Notes under the pieces: model-generated
Told to the model about the DNA's origin: nothing
Database searches by the model: none
The model's input: only the letters and a program-made list of their open reading frames with translations
Translations under genes and position numbers: made by a program
In this document: positions 1 to 9,266 of the stretch, one piece after another
How the letters are laid out: the number at the start of each line of letters is the position of its first letter
Numbering within the stretch: position 1 is the stretch's first letter
Assembly: GCF_000769115.1 (NCBI RefSeq)
Contig: NZ_JQZV01000013.1
Coordinates: forward strand, 560,832-624,831
Length of the DNA stretch: 64,000 bases
DNA from: Porphyromonas canoris
Lineage (GTDB): Bacteria; Bacteroidota; Bacteroidia; Bacteroidales; Porphyromonadaceae
Direction: 5' to 3'

Positions 1-79
<79 letters not shown>

Positions 80-186
80 GGAGCGAAGTATTACGAGATA
101 TTCTGCGTGTTATTTATGTAGGATATAAGATAGAGGTTACAGAAGTTCTGCGTACATCTTGTTTTGTCCAATATGCTGATATAAAG

Positions 187-224
187 AGAGCCTTTTTGCC
201 AAGTGCAGAAAGGCTCTTTTCTTG
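187..224 (+). terminator. Rho-independent terminator downstream of 16S rRNA
   Basis: AGAGCCTTT (187-195) pairs with AAAGGCTCT (209-217) and is followed by a T-rich run. It lies about 110 nt after the 16S 3' end and would end the rRNA transcript before any 23S gene. The 80-186 stretch between contains no recognisable tRNA. Confidence 0.75.
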
Positions 225-306
225 TTTATAGCCCTTTTGCAGGCATTTTATTACATCTATTGTTCCGGTATTCTTTCAGAGAAAGCTGTGTAAATGTCGC
301 AGACCG

Positions 307-594
307 GATATTTATTACATCTGCTTTTCCCAATATTTCAATCTGCAAAATCAGAGTTCGGAAAGAGTCTTCAAATATCTATTACATCTGCTTTTCCCAA
401 TACTTCAATCCGCAAAATCAGAGTTCGGAAAGAGTCTTCAAATATCTATTACATCTGTTTTTCTGAATACTTCAATCCGCAAAATCAGAGTTCGGAAAGA
501 GTATTCAAATATCTATTACATCTGTTTTTCCAATACTTCAATCTGCAAAATCAGAGTTCGGAAAGAGTCTTCAAATATTTATTACATCTGTCTT
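307..594 (+). repeat. 67-bp tandem repeat array next to 16S rRNA
   Basis: About 4.3 units with a period of 67, 67 and 66 bp. The landmark TCAGAGTTCGGAAAGAGT starts at 351, 418, 485 and 551, and each copy is preceded by a TATTACATCTG...CTTCAATC(C/T)GC block. Units are nearly identical, with small differences around the CTTTTCCC/TTTTTCTG stretch. A decayed partial unit is recognisable at about 244-290. Open frames cross the array only because the unit lacks stops in some frames. No coding, promoter or RNA-gene signature is evident, and no gene is seen in 80-722. Confidence 0.9.
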
Positions 595-722
595 CTTAAA
601 TATTTCTTCCAAAGGAATATCCTCAAGTGTTCCAAGACTCCTTCCTGTCTCATCTGTTTTTCTGGTCTCTCCACGCTGAAATCGTGAATAAAAGGTATCT
701 TTACGGAAGAAAAACAGATTTC

Positions 723-3383
723 ATGCACCCTATTCATATCAAATTTGAGCTTTCCAAGAGAGTGGCAGACGGAGAAGATATTCGTCTGCGTGTTATTGAG
801 GTAGTTAATAGTTCGGTTCAGAACCGGGATGCTACCTCTTTGTTGTTTATGCTCTCTCCTTTAGACCTTGATTTTTGGACGAGAACTCTTACCATAAATC
901 CCTGTTCATCAGCCACGGAGATAGTGCTTAAATACAGCTACGGAGTTTATCGAAATGAGTCATTGGTCGATAGTGAAACATCCGGAGTTCACGAATTAAG
1001 ACTCCCACTCAAGAGAGACATCAAGAGCTTTATAGTGAGAGACGACTGGCGTTGTTCCACATCTTTGGGGCTTCTTGATAACCAACTTTTCGATGTCATA
1101 CTGCGTCCGAACGCTCTTCTTTCCTCTTTTGAAATGGAGGACGATGGCGTTTATTTCACTTTGCCGCTGCTTTTTTCGCCACTGAACGAAAGTCTGTATC
1201 TCGCAGGCAGTATAGAAGAATTGGGCTGTTGGAATCCGGAAGAGGCTCTGCCTTTTCGGCAAGTTGGGGGGCGGCTTATGGCACAAATCAGAGGAGGAGG
1301 GCAACCTTTTGAATACAAATTGATTGCAAAAGATCCTTTTGGCAGGGTCGAGTGGGAACTTTTAGATGGAAACAGAATCTTCAGAGCGGAGGAAAATCGT
1401 GCTCCTGTTCTTGTAAATCTCTCACTCCCAACGTTTCAATCCTTATCCCTTCCACGCATTTCGGGGACGGTGGTTCCTCTTTTTTCTCTGCGCACAGAAA
1501 GCTCTACCGGTATCGGGGACTTTGATGATCTCAAAACTCTTATCGATTGGGTGAAGCAGACCAAGCAGCAAGTGATACAGCTTCTTCCCATTTACGATAC
1601 CAATTTTTCCTGTTCAGACGATAGGAACTACCCCTATAATGCCATCAGCACATTTGCTCTGAACCCGGTTTATCTATCGCTTAGGGGAATGGCCGGCAAG
1701 AGTCTGTTGCAGAAGTTGAAGAGATTCGACAAAAAAGATAAAGTGGCGTATTCTTCTGTTTTGTCTCTTAAAATGGAAGCATACCGGCACTATTTCGAGC
1801 AGCTTACCTCCTCAAAAGAATGGATGACAGAGGCATATCTCTCCTTTTATGATGCTCATTCCGAAGATCTTCTGGAATATGCCTTGTTCAAGCTCTACTC
1901 TTCCGAACATCCGGGCAGGGCTGTTGCCGAATGGTGTGCCTATCCCACCTATCTGAAAGAGAAGACAAAGGGACGAACGGAGTGTCTCAGCCTGCCTTTG
2001 GAGCTGCATTACCACATCTATCTTCAATATCTTCTCTATGATCAACTGCTGGATGCCAAGACTTATGCAGCCGAAAATCGCATAGCCATAAAGGGAGATC
2101 TGCCCATCGGGATTGCACCCGATAGTGTGGATGCCTGGGTAAGACCTCATCTTCTCAATATGAACCTCAAAGCGGGAGCACCGCCCGACTTTTTTGCCAC
2201 AGAGGGACAGTGCTGGGGTTTTCCTACTTATGACTGGAAGAGTATCGCTTCCGAGGAGTACAGATGGTGGACTAACAGGATGCAGTGTATGGCTCTCATC
2301 TATGATGCCATCAGGATAGATCATGTTTTGGGATTCTTTCGCATCTGGTCTGTTCCCGAATATACGGAGAATGCCTGCTGTGGTTACTTCGATCCTGCCA
2401 TCCCTTTGGACAGCCACACCATAGCGCAGTATATCCCCGATATAGACATTGAAGCTCTTACCCTACCGGTCGTTTCGGAAGAGCAAGCCTTTTCGATGTC
2501 GTCCAAAAAGGTGGTAAACGAACTTGTTGCATCCGGTGTCTTGAAGAGAAAAGGGCAGAATCTTGTAATGCCCGATCCCAAATGTTCTCTTTCCTCTGCC
2601 ACTCTCTCCGGCAAGGCAATTTCGTTAGCCGAAAAGATCAGAGGAGAGGCGCTGTTTATCAGAGACATGAACAACGGTCTGCATCCGAGGGTATTGCCGG
2701 AGCTTACAATGCGTTACGCTTCACTGTCCGGTGAAGAGAAGAGGGCTGTTTCGGCTCTTCACTACCACTACTATTACGAAAGAAATGATGAGCTTTGGTA
2801 CAAGACGGCGCAGGAGAGACTGGATCGGCTTTCAAAAAGTTCAAGGATGCTGCTTTGCGGAGAAGATTTAGGCTTTATGAGCAATGCTGTTCCTCATGTC
2901 TTGAAGAAGTATAACATCTTGTCGCTCAATCTGCCTCGCATTTCTCGTAAACCCGAAGAAACGTTTATGACCTCTGCGGATGTGGAGTATCGAAATATTC
3001 TTTCCACCGGAACTCATGATATGCCAAGCCTTCGGAAATGGTGGGAAACCCTATCGCCTCAAGAGTACACGCAGCTCTTTCTTTCCATGACTCCGCCGCA
3101 GGGGCTGAACTATCTTTTCCAAGAGCCGATGGAGATGAGCGGAGTGGTAAATATGCTTGTGAAGATGCCGGCTCTTGCCGTGATTCTTCCCATACAGGAT
3201 TGGTGGGCATTGACAGGCAAGTATGATCATATCTCTCCGGATAAAGAGCAGATAAACTTCCCGGAAAATGCGTCTCATGTGTGGGACTACCGGATACCCG
3301 GCACACTTGAAGAGCTGCTTTCGGATAGGGAACTTACCAAAAAAATCACGAAAACGGTGTCATCGAGAAGTCATAACCTATAA
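723..3383 (+). CDS. malQ: 4-alpha-glucanotransferase (amylomaltase), GH77 with N-terminal starch-binding domains
   Basis: Transfers alpha-1,4-glucan segments between maltodextrins in the cytoplasm. The 886-residue form seen here is the long type with beta-sandwich domains in front: a CBM20-like module (about residues 130-240, with LAGSIEELGCWNP) and probably a second one before it. The GH77 barrel carries GDLPIGIAPDSVDAW, the nucleophile region RIDHVLGFFR (Asp near 533), the acid/base CGEDLG (Glu near 714) and the stabiliser STGTHD (Asp near 766). An upstream in-frame ATG at 627 exists, but homology starts at MHPIHIKFEL, so 723 is preferred. No signal peptide. It acts with the debranching enzyme, GT4 and GH57 encoded at 18002-22629, though it is not linked to them. 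Confidence 0.95.
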   Translation: MHPIHIKFELSKRVADGEDIRLRVIEVVNSSVQNRDATSLLFMLSPLDLDFWTRTLTINPCSSATEIVLKYSYGVYRNESLVDSETSGVHELRLPLKRDIKSFIVRDDWRCSTSLGLLDNQLFDVILRPNALLSSFEMEDDGVYFTLPLLFSPLNESLYLAGSIEELGCWNPEEALPFRQVGGRLMAQIRGGGQPFEYKLIAKDPFGRVEWELLDGNRIFRAEENRAPVLVNLSLPTFQSLSLPRISGTVVPLFSLRTESSTGIGDFDDLKTLIDWVKQTKQQVIQLLPIYDTNFSCSDDRNYPYNAISTFALNPVYLSLRGMAGKSLLQKLKRFDKKDKVAYSSVLSLKMEAYRHYFEQLTSSKEWMTEAYLSFYDAHSEDLLEYALFKLYSSEHPGRAVAEWCAYPTYLKEKTKGRTECLSLPLELHYHIYLQYLLYDQLLDAKTYAAENRIAIKGDLPIGIAPDSVDAWVRPHLLNMNLKAGAPPDFFATEGQCWGFPTYDWKSIASEEYRWWTNRMQCMALIYDAIRIDHVLGFFRIWSVPEYTENACCGYFDPAIPLDSHTIAQYIPDIDIEALTLPVVSEEQAFSMSSKKVVNELVASGVLKRKGQNLVMPDPKCSLSSATLSGKAISLAEKIRGEALFIRDMNNGLHPRVLPELTMRYASLSGEEKRAVSALHYHYYYERNDELWYKTAQERLDRLSKSSRMLLCGEDLGFMSNAVPHVLKKYNILSLNLPRISRKPEETFMTSADVEYRNILSTGTHDMPSLRKWWETLSPQEYTQLFLSMTPPQGLNYLFQEPMEMSGVVNMLVKMPALAVILPIQDWWALTGKYDHISPDKEQINFPENASHVWDYRIPGTLEELLSDRELTKKITKTVSSRSHNL

Positions 3384-3396
3384 TTCCGAAAAAGCT

Positions 3397-3940
3397 GTTT
3401 TTATATATTCCATCCCGAGAAAAAAGGGCTTTTTTCTCGCTCTCTATTTTGCTTGAAGGGGGCATTTCCAGAGCGTGACAGAACTGTTAAATCGGGGTGA
3501 TTTATTAACACAAATTTTGATACCTGTTCACTCGAAATGCTAAAGCAATATATTTTGTCGGCTTAAAGTATTTAACGAAATCGGTAAACGTATTTACCGA
3601 TTTCATTTAATACGTTTACCGGATTCAATTAAAGTATTAAGAATATTTCTTTAGTCTTTTGTTTATCAGTGTTTTATCTGTTTCTCGGTCTGTTTCGTGC
3701 TTTTTGTGGCTCTTTTTGAGTTAGGTTTTGTTTACATCCGACCGGCTTGTTTTTGAGTTTTATTAACTCGAAAACAGCCCATGAAAACGACCAAGAGGAG
3801 AAAAGTTCTCAAATTCGAGATTTCTTGTATCTCTTTTGTTATTAACTTATTAAGGCGCTTCAAGTGGAATTGGTGCTTTAATTCTTTATATCAAAACGAC
3901 TCTTTGAGGAGATTTATAGTCATTCTGTTTTTATATAAAA
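3397..3940 (+). repeat. Dispersed noncoding element, copy A (forward)
   Basis: First of five related 532-554 bp elements. The left end is GTTTTTATATATTCCATCCC at 3397 and the right end GTTTTTATATAAAA at 3927-3940. The palindromic core is at 3563-3640. This is the most diverged copy: where other copies read CGTGTTTA / TAAACACG it reads AGTATTTA / TTAATACG, so paired arms changed together. The copy-specific segment 3820-3926 is 107 bp. It has no coding potential. It sits between malQ and tRNA-Asn, and its left part holds a hairpin that may terminate malQ. Confidence 0.85.
3417..3438 (+). terminator. Hairpin after malQ, inside element A
   Basis: GAGAAAAA pairs with TTTTTCTC around a short GGGC loop, 34 bp after the malQ stop. 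It lies in the variable left part of element A; other copies have different or weaker hairpins here. It is a plausible intrinsic terminator, although the A/T-rich stem is weak. Confidence 0.45.
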
Positions 3941-4121
3941 GCTCCTCTCGGCTGCGATTGTTTTATAGAGAAATTCTTTTTGTCTCACCTCTTTGATTTT
4001 TTATTTGACAGACCGGAAAATCTGTGAGAGATCAGGAAAAGATCCGGGCATGAAAAACAGCTCTTTCTTTTCCTATTGCAGTGAAAAAATCTTCTGTTTC
4101 GGGCAGAGGAGGAGCATTGCT

Positions 4122-4152
4122 ATTGCAGGAACGAAAATTTGTACTAAATTTG
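4122..4152 (+). promoter_or_regulatory. Bacteroidota-type promoter for tRNA-Asn
   Basis: The -33 element ATTG (4122-4125) is separated by 19 bp from the -7 element TAAATTTG (4145-4152), matching the Bacteroidota consensus TTG-N19/20-TAnnTTTG. The start would be about 20 nt upstream of the tRNA. Confidence 0.6.
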
Positions 4153-4180
4153 CACCTGCTTTCCGATAAATTCTTGAAAC

Positions 4181-4254
4181 TCTTCCTTAGCTCAGTCGGT
4201 TAGAGCATCTGACTGTTAATCAGAGGGTCCTTGGTTCAAGTCCAAGAGGAAGAG
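4181..4254 (+). tRNA. tRNA-Asn (GTT)
   Basis: The acceptor stem TCTTCCT/AGGAAGA closes the cloverleaf, with D arm TAGCTCAGTCGGTTAGAGC, anticodon loop centred on GTT within CTGACTGTTAATCAG, and T arm GGTTCAAGTCC. The 3' CCA is not encoded. It appears to be a single-gene transcription unit with its own promoter and terminator. Confidence 0.97.
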
Positions 4255-4259
4255 CTCAC

Positions 4260-4299
4260 AAAAGCCTTATAGACAATACTGTCTGTAAGGCTTTTTTCT
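4260..4299 (+). terminator. Intrinsic terminator of tRNA-Asn
   Basis: AAAGCCTTATAGAC pairs with GTCTGTAAGGCTTT (one mismatch) and is followed by a T run. It starts six bases after the tRNA. Confidence 0.85.
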
Positions 4300-4335
4300 T
4301 TGGTATGTGGTCTGGAAAGAAACCCTAAAAATTAG

Positions 4336-4343
4336 TAACTTTG
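4336..4343 (+). promoter_or_regulatory. -7 promoter element TAACTTTG before the U32 peptidase gene
   Basis: A good match to TAnnTTTG. It ends only six bases before the ATG at 4350, so transcription would start at or next to the start codon, implying a leaderless or nearly leaderless mRNA. The -33 match is weak (TCTGG at 4311). Confidence 0.5.
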
Positions 4344-4349
4344 CGATAT

Positions 4350-5630
4350 ATGAATGCAGATATAAGACCTCGTTTGGAGGATTTAGAAATAATGGCTCCC
4401 GTGGGCGGCTTTGAAGCTCTTCACGCTGCGATACAGGGAGGAGCAGACTCTGTCTACTTCGGTATTCAGGGATTGAATATGAGAAGTAACTCTTCCCGAA
4501 GTTTTCAGAACGAAGATCTGAAAGAGGTTGTCCGCCTTTGCAAGGAGAAAGGAGTGAAAACCTATCTCACGGTCAATACAATCATATACGACTCGGATAT
4601 GCATCTGCTGCACTCCATAATAGATGCAGCGAAAGAGGCGGATGTCTCTGCCATCATCGCTTCCGATGTCGCGGCCATGCAGTATGCCTTTTCAAAAGGA
4701 GTGGAGGTGCATCTCTCCACTCAGCTCAATATCACCAACGTGGAGGCGTTGAAGTTTTACGCCCATTTTGCCGATGTGGTCGTATTGGCGCGAGAGCTCA
4801 ATCTGGACCAAGTTCGTCATATTTACGATGAGATCATAAGACAGGATATTCGAGGTCCCAAAGGCGAGCTTGTCCGCATAGAGATGTTTGCACACGGAGC
4901 TTTGTGTATGGCTGTGAGTGGAAAGTGTTACCTTAGCCTGCATGAGAAAAACCTTTCCGCAAACAGAGGAGCTTGCAATCAGATTTGCCGCAGGCAGTAC
5001 ACCGTAAAAGATAAAGAGGATGGTATCGAGATGGATATAGATAATCAGTATATCATGTCCCCAAAAGACCTGAAGACCATCCACTTTATGAACAAAATGA
5101 TAGACGCCGGAGTGAGAGTCTTTAAGATAGAAGGACGCGCACGCGGTCCGGAGTATGTCCGTACCGTGACCGAGTGTTATCGTGAAGCGTTACAGGCTTA
5201 CTGCAACGGAGAGTTTACGCAAGAGAAGATAGATGGCTGGGATTACAGATTGGAACAAGTCTTCAACAGAGGATTTTGGGATGGTTACTATCTGGGACAG
5301 AAGCTCGGAGAGTGGACACACTCTTACGGCTCTTCCGCCACAAGAGTAAAGGTCTATGTGGCAAAAGTAACCAAGTATTTCAGCAATCTTTCCGTTGCGG
5401 AGGTCGAGGTGGAAAGCAGCGCCGTCTCTGTCGGAGAGGAGTTGGTGATCACCGGACCTACGACAGGTGCCGTCTTTGTCGTGGCTGAAGATATAAGGGT
5501 AGATCTCAAGAGTGTTGACAAAGCGGAGAAAGGCGAACGTTTCAGTATAAAAGTACCGGAAAAGGTACGTCCGGGAGACAGAATGTATGCCATGAGAATG
5601 AAGCAGGATTCCGGCTCCCGATTCAAATAA
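4350..5630 (+). CDS. Peptidase U32 family protein (collagenase-like / RlhA-type)
   Basis: This 426-residue cytoplasmic protein opens with a TIM-barrel-like segment (MAPVGGFEALHAAIQGGADS) and carries the U32 family signature, IEMFAHGALCMAVSGKCYLS, around residues 175-195. It also has a cysteine cluster (GACNQICRR) that in this family is associated with an iron-sulfur centre. Family members include PrtC-type proteases and RlhA, which hydroxylates 23S rRNA. For a protein of this length in Bacteroidales an RNA-modification role is at least as likely as proteolysis, so no symbol is assigned. The ATG at 4350 is preferred over the TTG at 4341. It is first in a tight run with the thioesterase and dprA. 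Confidence 0.85.
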   Translation: MNADIRPRLEDLEIMAPVGGFEALHAAIQGGADSVYFGIQGLNMRSNSSRSFQNEDLKEVVRLCKEKGVKTYLTVNTIIYDSDMHLLHSIIDAAKEADVSAIIASDVAAMQYAFSKGVEVHLSTQLNITNVEALKFYAHFADVVVLARELNLDQVRHIYDEIIRQDIRGPKGELVRIEMFAHGALCMAVSGKCYLSLHEKNLSANRGACNQICRRQYTVKDKEDGIEMDIDNQYIMSPKDLKTIHFMNKMIDAGVRVFKIEGRARGPEYVRTVTECYREALQAYCNGEFTQEKIDGWDYRLEQVFNRGFWDGYYLGQKLGEWTHSYGSSATRVKVYVAKVTKYFSNLSVAEVEVESSAVSVGEELVITGPTTGAVFVVAEDIRVDLKSVDKAEKGERFSIKVPEKVRPGDRMYAMRMKQDSGSRFK

Positions 5631-5642
5631 ACAGTAGAAGTC

Positions 5643-6035
5643 ATGAGCGAAATCGTTTACGAATTGGAGTTTAAGGTCAGAGACTACGAGTGCGACCTGC
5701 AAGGCGTGGTAAACAATGCACGTTATCTTCATTATATGGAGCATACCCGGCATGAATATCTGGAGACGTTTGAAGAAAGTTTTAGCCGGATGCACGATGA
5801 AGGATTGGACGCTTTCGTGGTGAAGATAGAGGTGGAATACAAAAAGTCTCTTCGGAGTGGAGATCATTTCAAGGTAACTCTTCGTAAAGAACGATCCGGC
5901 GCTCAGATGATCTTCTATCAAGATATTACATCTTTGGACGGCTCTGTAATACACTCCAAAGGGAGAGTACATGTCGCTATCGTAAAGGATGGAAGACTTA
6001 CTCGCGGAGAGTATTTTGATACCTTGTTCGGATGA
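5643..6035 (+). CDS. Acyl-CoA thioesterase, 4HBT/YbgC hotdog family
   Basis: A 130-residue hotdog-fold protein. The N-terminal segment [19 protein letters not shown] has the YbgC-type helix and active-site region: the Asp before Q-G-V-V and the N-N-A-R-Y-L-H-Y motif. Enzymes of this type hydrolyse acyl-CoA or related thioesters in the cytoplasm; the substrate cannot be read from sequence. It starts 12 nt after the U32 gene and its stop overlaps the dprA start by 4 nt (ATGA), so the genes are translationally coupled. Confidence 0.88.
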   Translation: MSEIVYELEFKVRDYECDLQGVVNNARYLHYMEHTRHEYLETFEESFSRMHDEGLDAFVVKIEVEYKKSLRSGDHFKVTLRKERSGAQMIFYQDITSLDGSVIHSKGRVHVAIVKDGRLTRGEYFDTLFG

Positions 6036-7177
6036 TACTGACGGAGGAACAGAAAGCTTTATTGGCTTTGAGCTGTGTGGATGGGGTAGGACCGGTGATA
6101 GCTCACTCCCTGCTCGATCTGTGCGGATCGGCTACCGATATTTGGAATAAAGGGAAAGAGGAACTGCTTCGTCTGGATGGAGTAGGACCGAAGTTGGCAT
6201 CCGCTATATACGATGGTCAAGCGCTTCTCAAGGCTCAAGAAGAGCTGGATCTGCTTCGGAAAAATGACAGGATAAACCTCTGCTTCAGTAGCGATGATGT
6301 TTATCCTGCTCTTTTGAAAGGGTGCGTGGATGCTCCTCTGCTCTTATATTATTATGGTAAATTCCCCGAACAGAATGCCCCATGGATAAGCATCGTGGGG
6401 AGTAGAAGCTGTACGGGATATGGAGAGAGCATGGTGGATAAGATCGTAAAAGCCGTTGCCGAAAGCAATCCGAACGCTGTCATTGTAAGCGGACTGGCAT
6501 ACGGGATCGATATTTTGGCACACAGGGCAGCTCTTAAATATGGTCTTAAAACATTGGCAGTGCTTGCGCATGGGCTTCATACTCTTTATCCGGCAGTCCA
6601 TAGACGGGATGCCGAGAATATAATACAGGCAGGAGGAGCCGTGATAACCGAGTATCCGTACTATACAAAGGCTTTACCTGCAAGATTTTTGGCTCGTAAC
6701 AGGATCATTGCCGGCTTGTCTCATGCTACGGTTGTCGTTGAAAGTGCAGCGAAAGGAGGCTCTTTGGTTACGGCAGACTTGGCTTTCTCTTATTCGCGTT
6801 CTGTGTTTGCCGTCCCCGGCAGAGTGGGAGATATGCTATCTTCAGGCTGTAACGAACTTATCTCTCAGCAGAAAGCTTCGATCTTTTGTTCAGCCGAAGA
6901 GATGCTGACAGAAATAGGTTGGGATAGCTTAAAGGAAGGTAAAAGTAAAGTTATTCAACAATCTATTGGTATATTTGCAGATATACCGGAGGAGTTAAAG
7001 AGTAGCAGATACTACTCTCTACTCAAAGAGAGAGAGGGGTGTACAATGGAAGATATCTCTTTGATACTGGGCATCCCAATCCATGTAGCGTCTGCCGAAC
7101 TCTTTGAACTCGAACTTAATGGATATCTTAGAAGCAAGCCCGGAGGAATATACGAGCTTGAATCTCAATACAGATAG
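6032..7177 (+). CDS. dprA: DNA-processing protein DprA (Smf)
   Basis: DprA loads RecA onto incoming single-stranded DNA during natural transformation. The 381-residue product has an N-terminal helix-hairpin-helix-like region ([26 protein letters not shown]), a Rossmann-fold core with [64 protein letters not shown] and [10 protein letters not shown], and a C-terminal winged helix (about residues 310-381). It overlaps the upstream thioesterase by 4 nt and lies 4 nt before the fucosidase gene. It is consistent with, but does not prove, competence. Confidence 0.96.
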   Translation: MILTEEQKALLALSCVDGVGPVIAHSLLDLCGSATDIWNKGKEELLRLDGVGPKLASAIYDGQALLKAQEELDLLRKNDRINLCFSSDDVYPALLKGCVDAPLLLYYYGKFPEQNAPWISIVGSRSCTGYGESMVDKIVKAVAESNPNAVIVSGLAYGIDILAHRAALKYGLKTLAVLAHGLHTLYPAVHRRDAENIIQAGGAVITEYPYYTKALPARFLARNRIIAGLSHATVVVESAAKGGSLVTADLAFSYSRSVFAVPGRVGDMLSSGCNELISQQKASIFCSAEEMLTEIGWDSLKEGKSKVIQQSIGIFADIPEELKSSRYYSLLKEREGCTMEDISLILGIPIHVASAELFELELNGYLRSKPGGIYELESQYR

Positions 7178-7181
7178 AGTG

Positions 7182-9266
7182 ATGCGTTTTAACCTTGCCA
7201 TATTATCATTATTGTTGCTCTCTTTTTCTTCTTCCGTTGTTAAGGCTCAAACGGAATGGAAAGATGATGCGTTCTCCATGTTTATTCACTATGGACTTTA
7301 CTCTATACCTGCCGGAGTTTGGAATGGAGAGAGGGTAGAGTCCGGTTATTCCGAGCAGATATTAAGTTTTGGAGTGCATTTCTCGGACTGGTATGAGGCT
7401 TTCGCCGAACAGTTCGATGCTAAAGATTTCAATCCGGACGAGATAGTCCGGCTGGCTAAATCTGCAGGCATGAGAAGCATAGTGATTACAGCAAAACATC
7501 ATGACGGGTTTTGTTTGTTCGGTTCAGACTGCACTTCTTACGATGTAATGGATGCCACACCGGCAAGGAGAGATCTTATCGGAGAGCTTGCAGAGGCATG
7601 TCATAAGCAGGGAATGCGTTTCGGCATCTATTTTTCTCTTATAGACTGGAACTTTCCCGGTGCTATGCCCATCTCTTCACACAATGCAGATCCTATTACC
7701 ACCTCGCATCACGAGTACAATAAAAAGCAGGTAACGGAGCTTCTGACCAAGTATGGAAAGGTGGATGAACTCTGGTTCGACATGGGTTCACTAACGACAG
7801 AACAGAGTCGCGAACTATATAATCTTGTACATCAACTGCAGCCGGAGTGTATGGTTAGCGGTAGAGTGGGGAACGACCAAGCGGATTTTTCCGTAATGGC
7901 AGACAATGAATACCCCAACTACTCCATAGTGAAACCATGGCAGACGGCAGCATCCATGTTCAACGAAACATGGGGATACCGTTCGTGGCAAGAGAGAGGA
8001 GAGGTCGCAGATAAGGTTAGTGAGAAATTTCTCTCCTTGGTAAAAGTGCTCGCAAGAGGAGGAAAGTATCTGCTAAATATCGGACCTATGGGAAGCGGAT
8101 CTTTAGTGCCTTTTGAAGTAGAGGTCTTGAAAGAGATGGGAAAGCGCACTGCCGTTTATCAAGAAGCTCTGTATGGTGTTCAGGCAGCTCCTTTTTCTTT
8201 GGAGGATAAGTCTTATTTGGCTACTGCAAAAGGAGGAAAGAGCATTTATCTGTTTGTCCCGACCTCTTCGGATATGAGAGATAAGCGGATGCAGGATATT
8301 CTTCTTCCTGCTCATCGAGGAGATATAAAGAGGGTTACACTGCTTAATGGTGAAGGGAAAGAAGAGCGTCTCTCTTATTCTCGTCTTCAAGACGGATCGG
8401 TAAGATTGGCTTTACGAGCTCCTCTTCATCCGTTAGAATATCCGGTGATGGTGATTAAAGTAGAGTATAAGAGAGGTTATGACTATACTCCGAAAAGCTC
8501 TATACGACAACCGGAAGAAGTACTTTCTTATGCCAATGCCGAGTATCTCAACAGCCATTCGTCATTGGACTACTATTGCGGATACCGCAGTGTCATCGGT
8601 TATAAATGGAATACTCCTTATCTGAATAAGAAAGAAAGTTGTCTATTGCTTTCATATCCTCTTGAAGATAAAGGCAAAAGCATTCGTCTTGTTACTTCAA
8701 AAGGAGCAAAGGAGATTGTTTTGGCAGGAGGAGAAAGCCTTTCCGTTTCCACACCAAAATATTTGCTTGGTAAAGCAAGAAGAAAGATAGCTTATGGTGT
8801 ATTCGGTGCACCTGTAACGGATAAAGGTGAATGGGAAGAGGTCGAAGAGGTTATGGATATGAATTATCCTCTACGCCCAAGAAGAGCGGTGGCTCTGGAA
8901 GTACCGATAACCGTATATGATGATACCATATTACCTATAAACCTTTCTTATAAAGATGGTTTGATGGTTTACTTAAACGGAGAGTACGTTTATGGAAATA
9001 TTAAAAGAGATCTTACAGAACCTTTTAGCGATTTATTGCTTTTAAGGATTCCTAAAGGTACTCACCGACTCTTATTCAAAGTGTATAACAGGTTTGGAAA
9101 AGCCGCTGTCCTCAGATGGAATATTCCTGAAAATGTCTCTCTGTTGCAACAGAAAGTTTTGACGGACTCTCCAACCTCTTTTATCCGGTTGGAAGGAACG
9201 GACAGACTGAAGGCTTCTCCCGCTTTATTGCAAAATGTGAGCATACGACAATGTCAAGAGAAATAA
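7182..9266 (+). CDS. Secreted alpha-L-fucosidase, GH29
   Basis: Removes terminal alpha-L-fucose from host or dietary glycans in the periplasm or at the cell surface. The 694-residue precursor has a signal peptide (MRFNLAILSLLLLSF... ending near KAQ). The GH29 barrel has MFIHYGLYSIPAGVW, ITAKHHDGFCLF, the nucleophile region VDELWFDMG (Asp near residue 200) and GGKYLLNIGPMGSG. The last ~300 residues form beta-rich domains without a recognised catalytic motif. An in-frame ATG at 7104 lies inside dprA and would mask the signal peptide, so 7182 is chosen. The downstream lipoprotein gene overlaps by 16 nt. Confidence 0.92.
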   Translation: MRFNLAILSLLLLSFSSSVVKAQTEWKDDAFSMFIHYGLYSIPAGVWNGERVESGYSEQILSFGVHFSDWYEAFAEQFDAKDFNPDEIVRLAKSAGMRSIVITAKHHDGFCLFGSDCTSYDVMDATPARRDLIGELAEACHKQGMRFGIYFSLIDWNFPGAMPISSHNADPITTSHHEYNKKQVTELLTKYGKVDELWFDMGSLTTEQSRELYNLVHQLQPECMVSGRVGNDQADFSVMADNEYPNYSIVKPWQTAASMFNETWGYRSWQERGEVADKVSEKFLSLVKVLARGGKYLLNIGPMGSGSLVPFEVEVLKEMGKRTAVYQEALYGVQAAPFSLEDKSYLATAKGGKSIYLFVPTSSDMRDKRMQDILLPAHRGDIKRVTLLNGEGKEERLSYSRLQDGSVRLALRAPLHPLEYPVMVIKVEYKRGYDYTPKSSIRQPEEVLSYANAEYLNSHSSLDYYCGYRSVIGYKWNTPYLNKKESCLLLSYPLEDKGKSIRLVTSKGAKEIVLAGGESLSVSTPKYLLGKARRKIAYGVFGAPVTDKGEWEEVEEVMDMNYPLRPRRAVALEVPITVYDDTILPINLSYKDGLMVYLNGEYVYGNIKRDLTEPFSDLLLLRIPKGTHRLLFKVYNRFGKAAVLRWNIPENVSLLQQKVLTDSPTSFIRLEGTDRLKASPALLQNVSIRQCQEK

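Noticed and set aside
203-599. Two overlapping open frames across the 67-bp repeats
   Set aside because: Both simply translate the tandem repeat in two frames; neither has a promoter, signal or plausible protein composition.
3781-3996. 71-codon frame inside element A
   Set aside because: It exists only in this diverged copy and crosses the element's right end; the equivalent frame is broken in the other copies.
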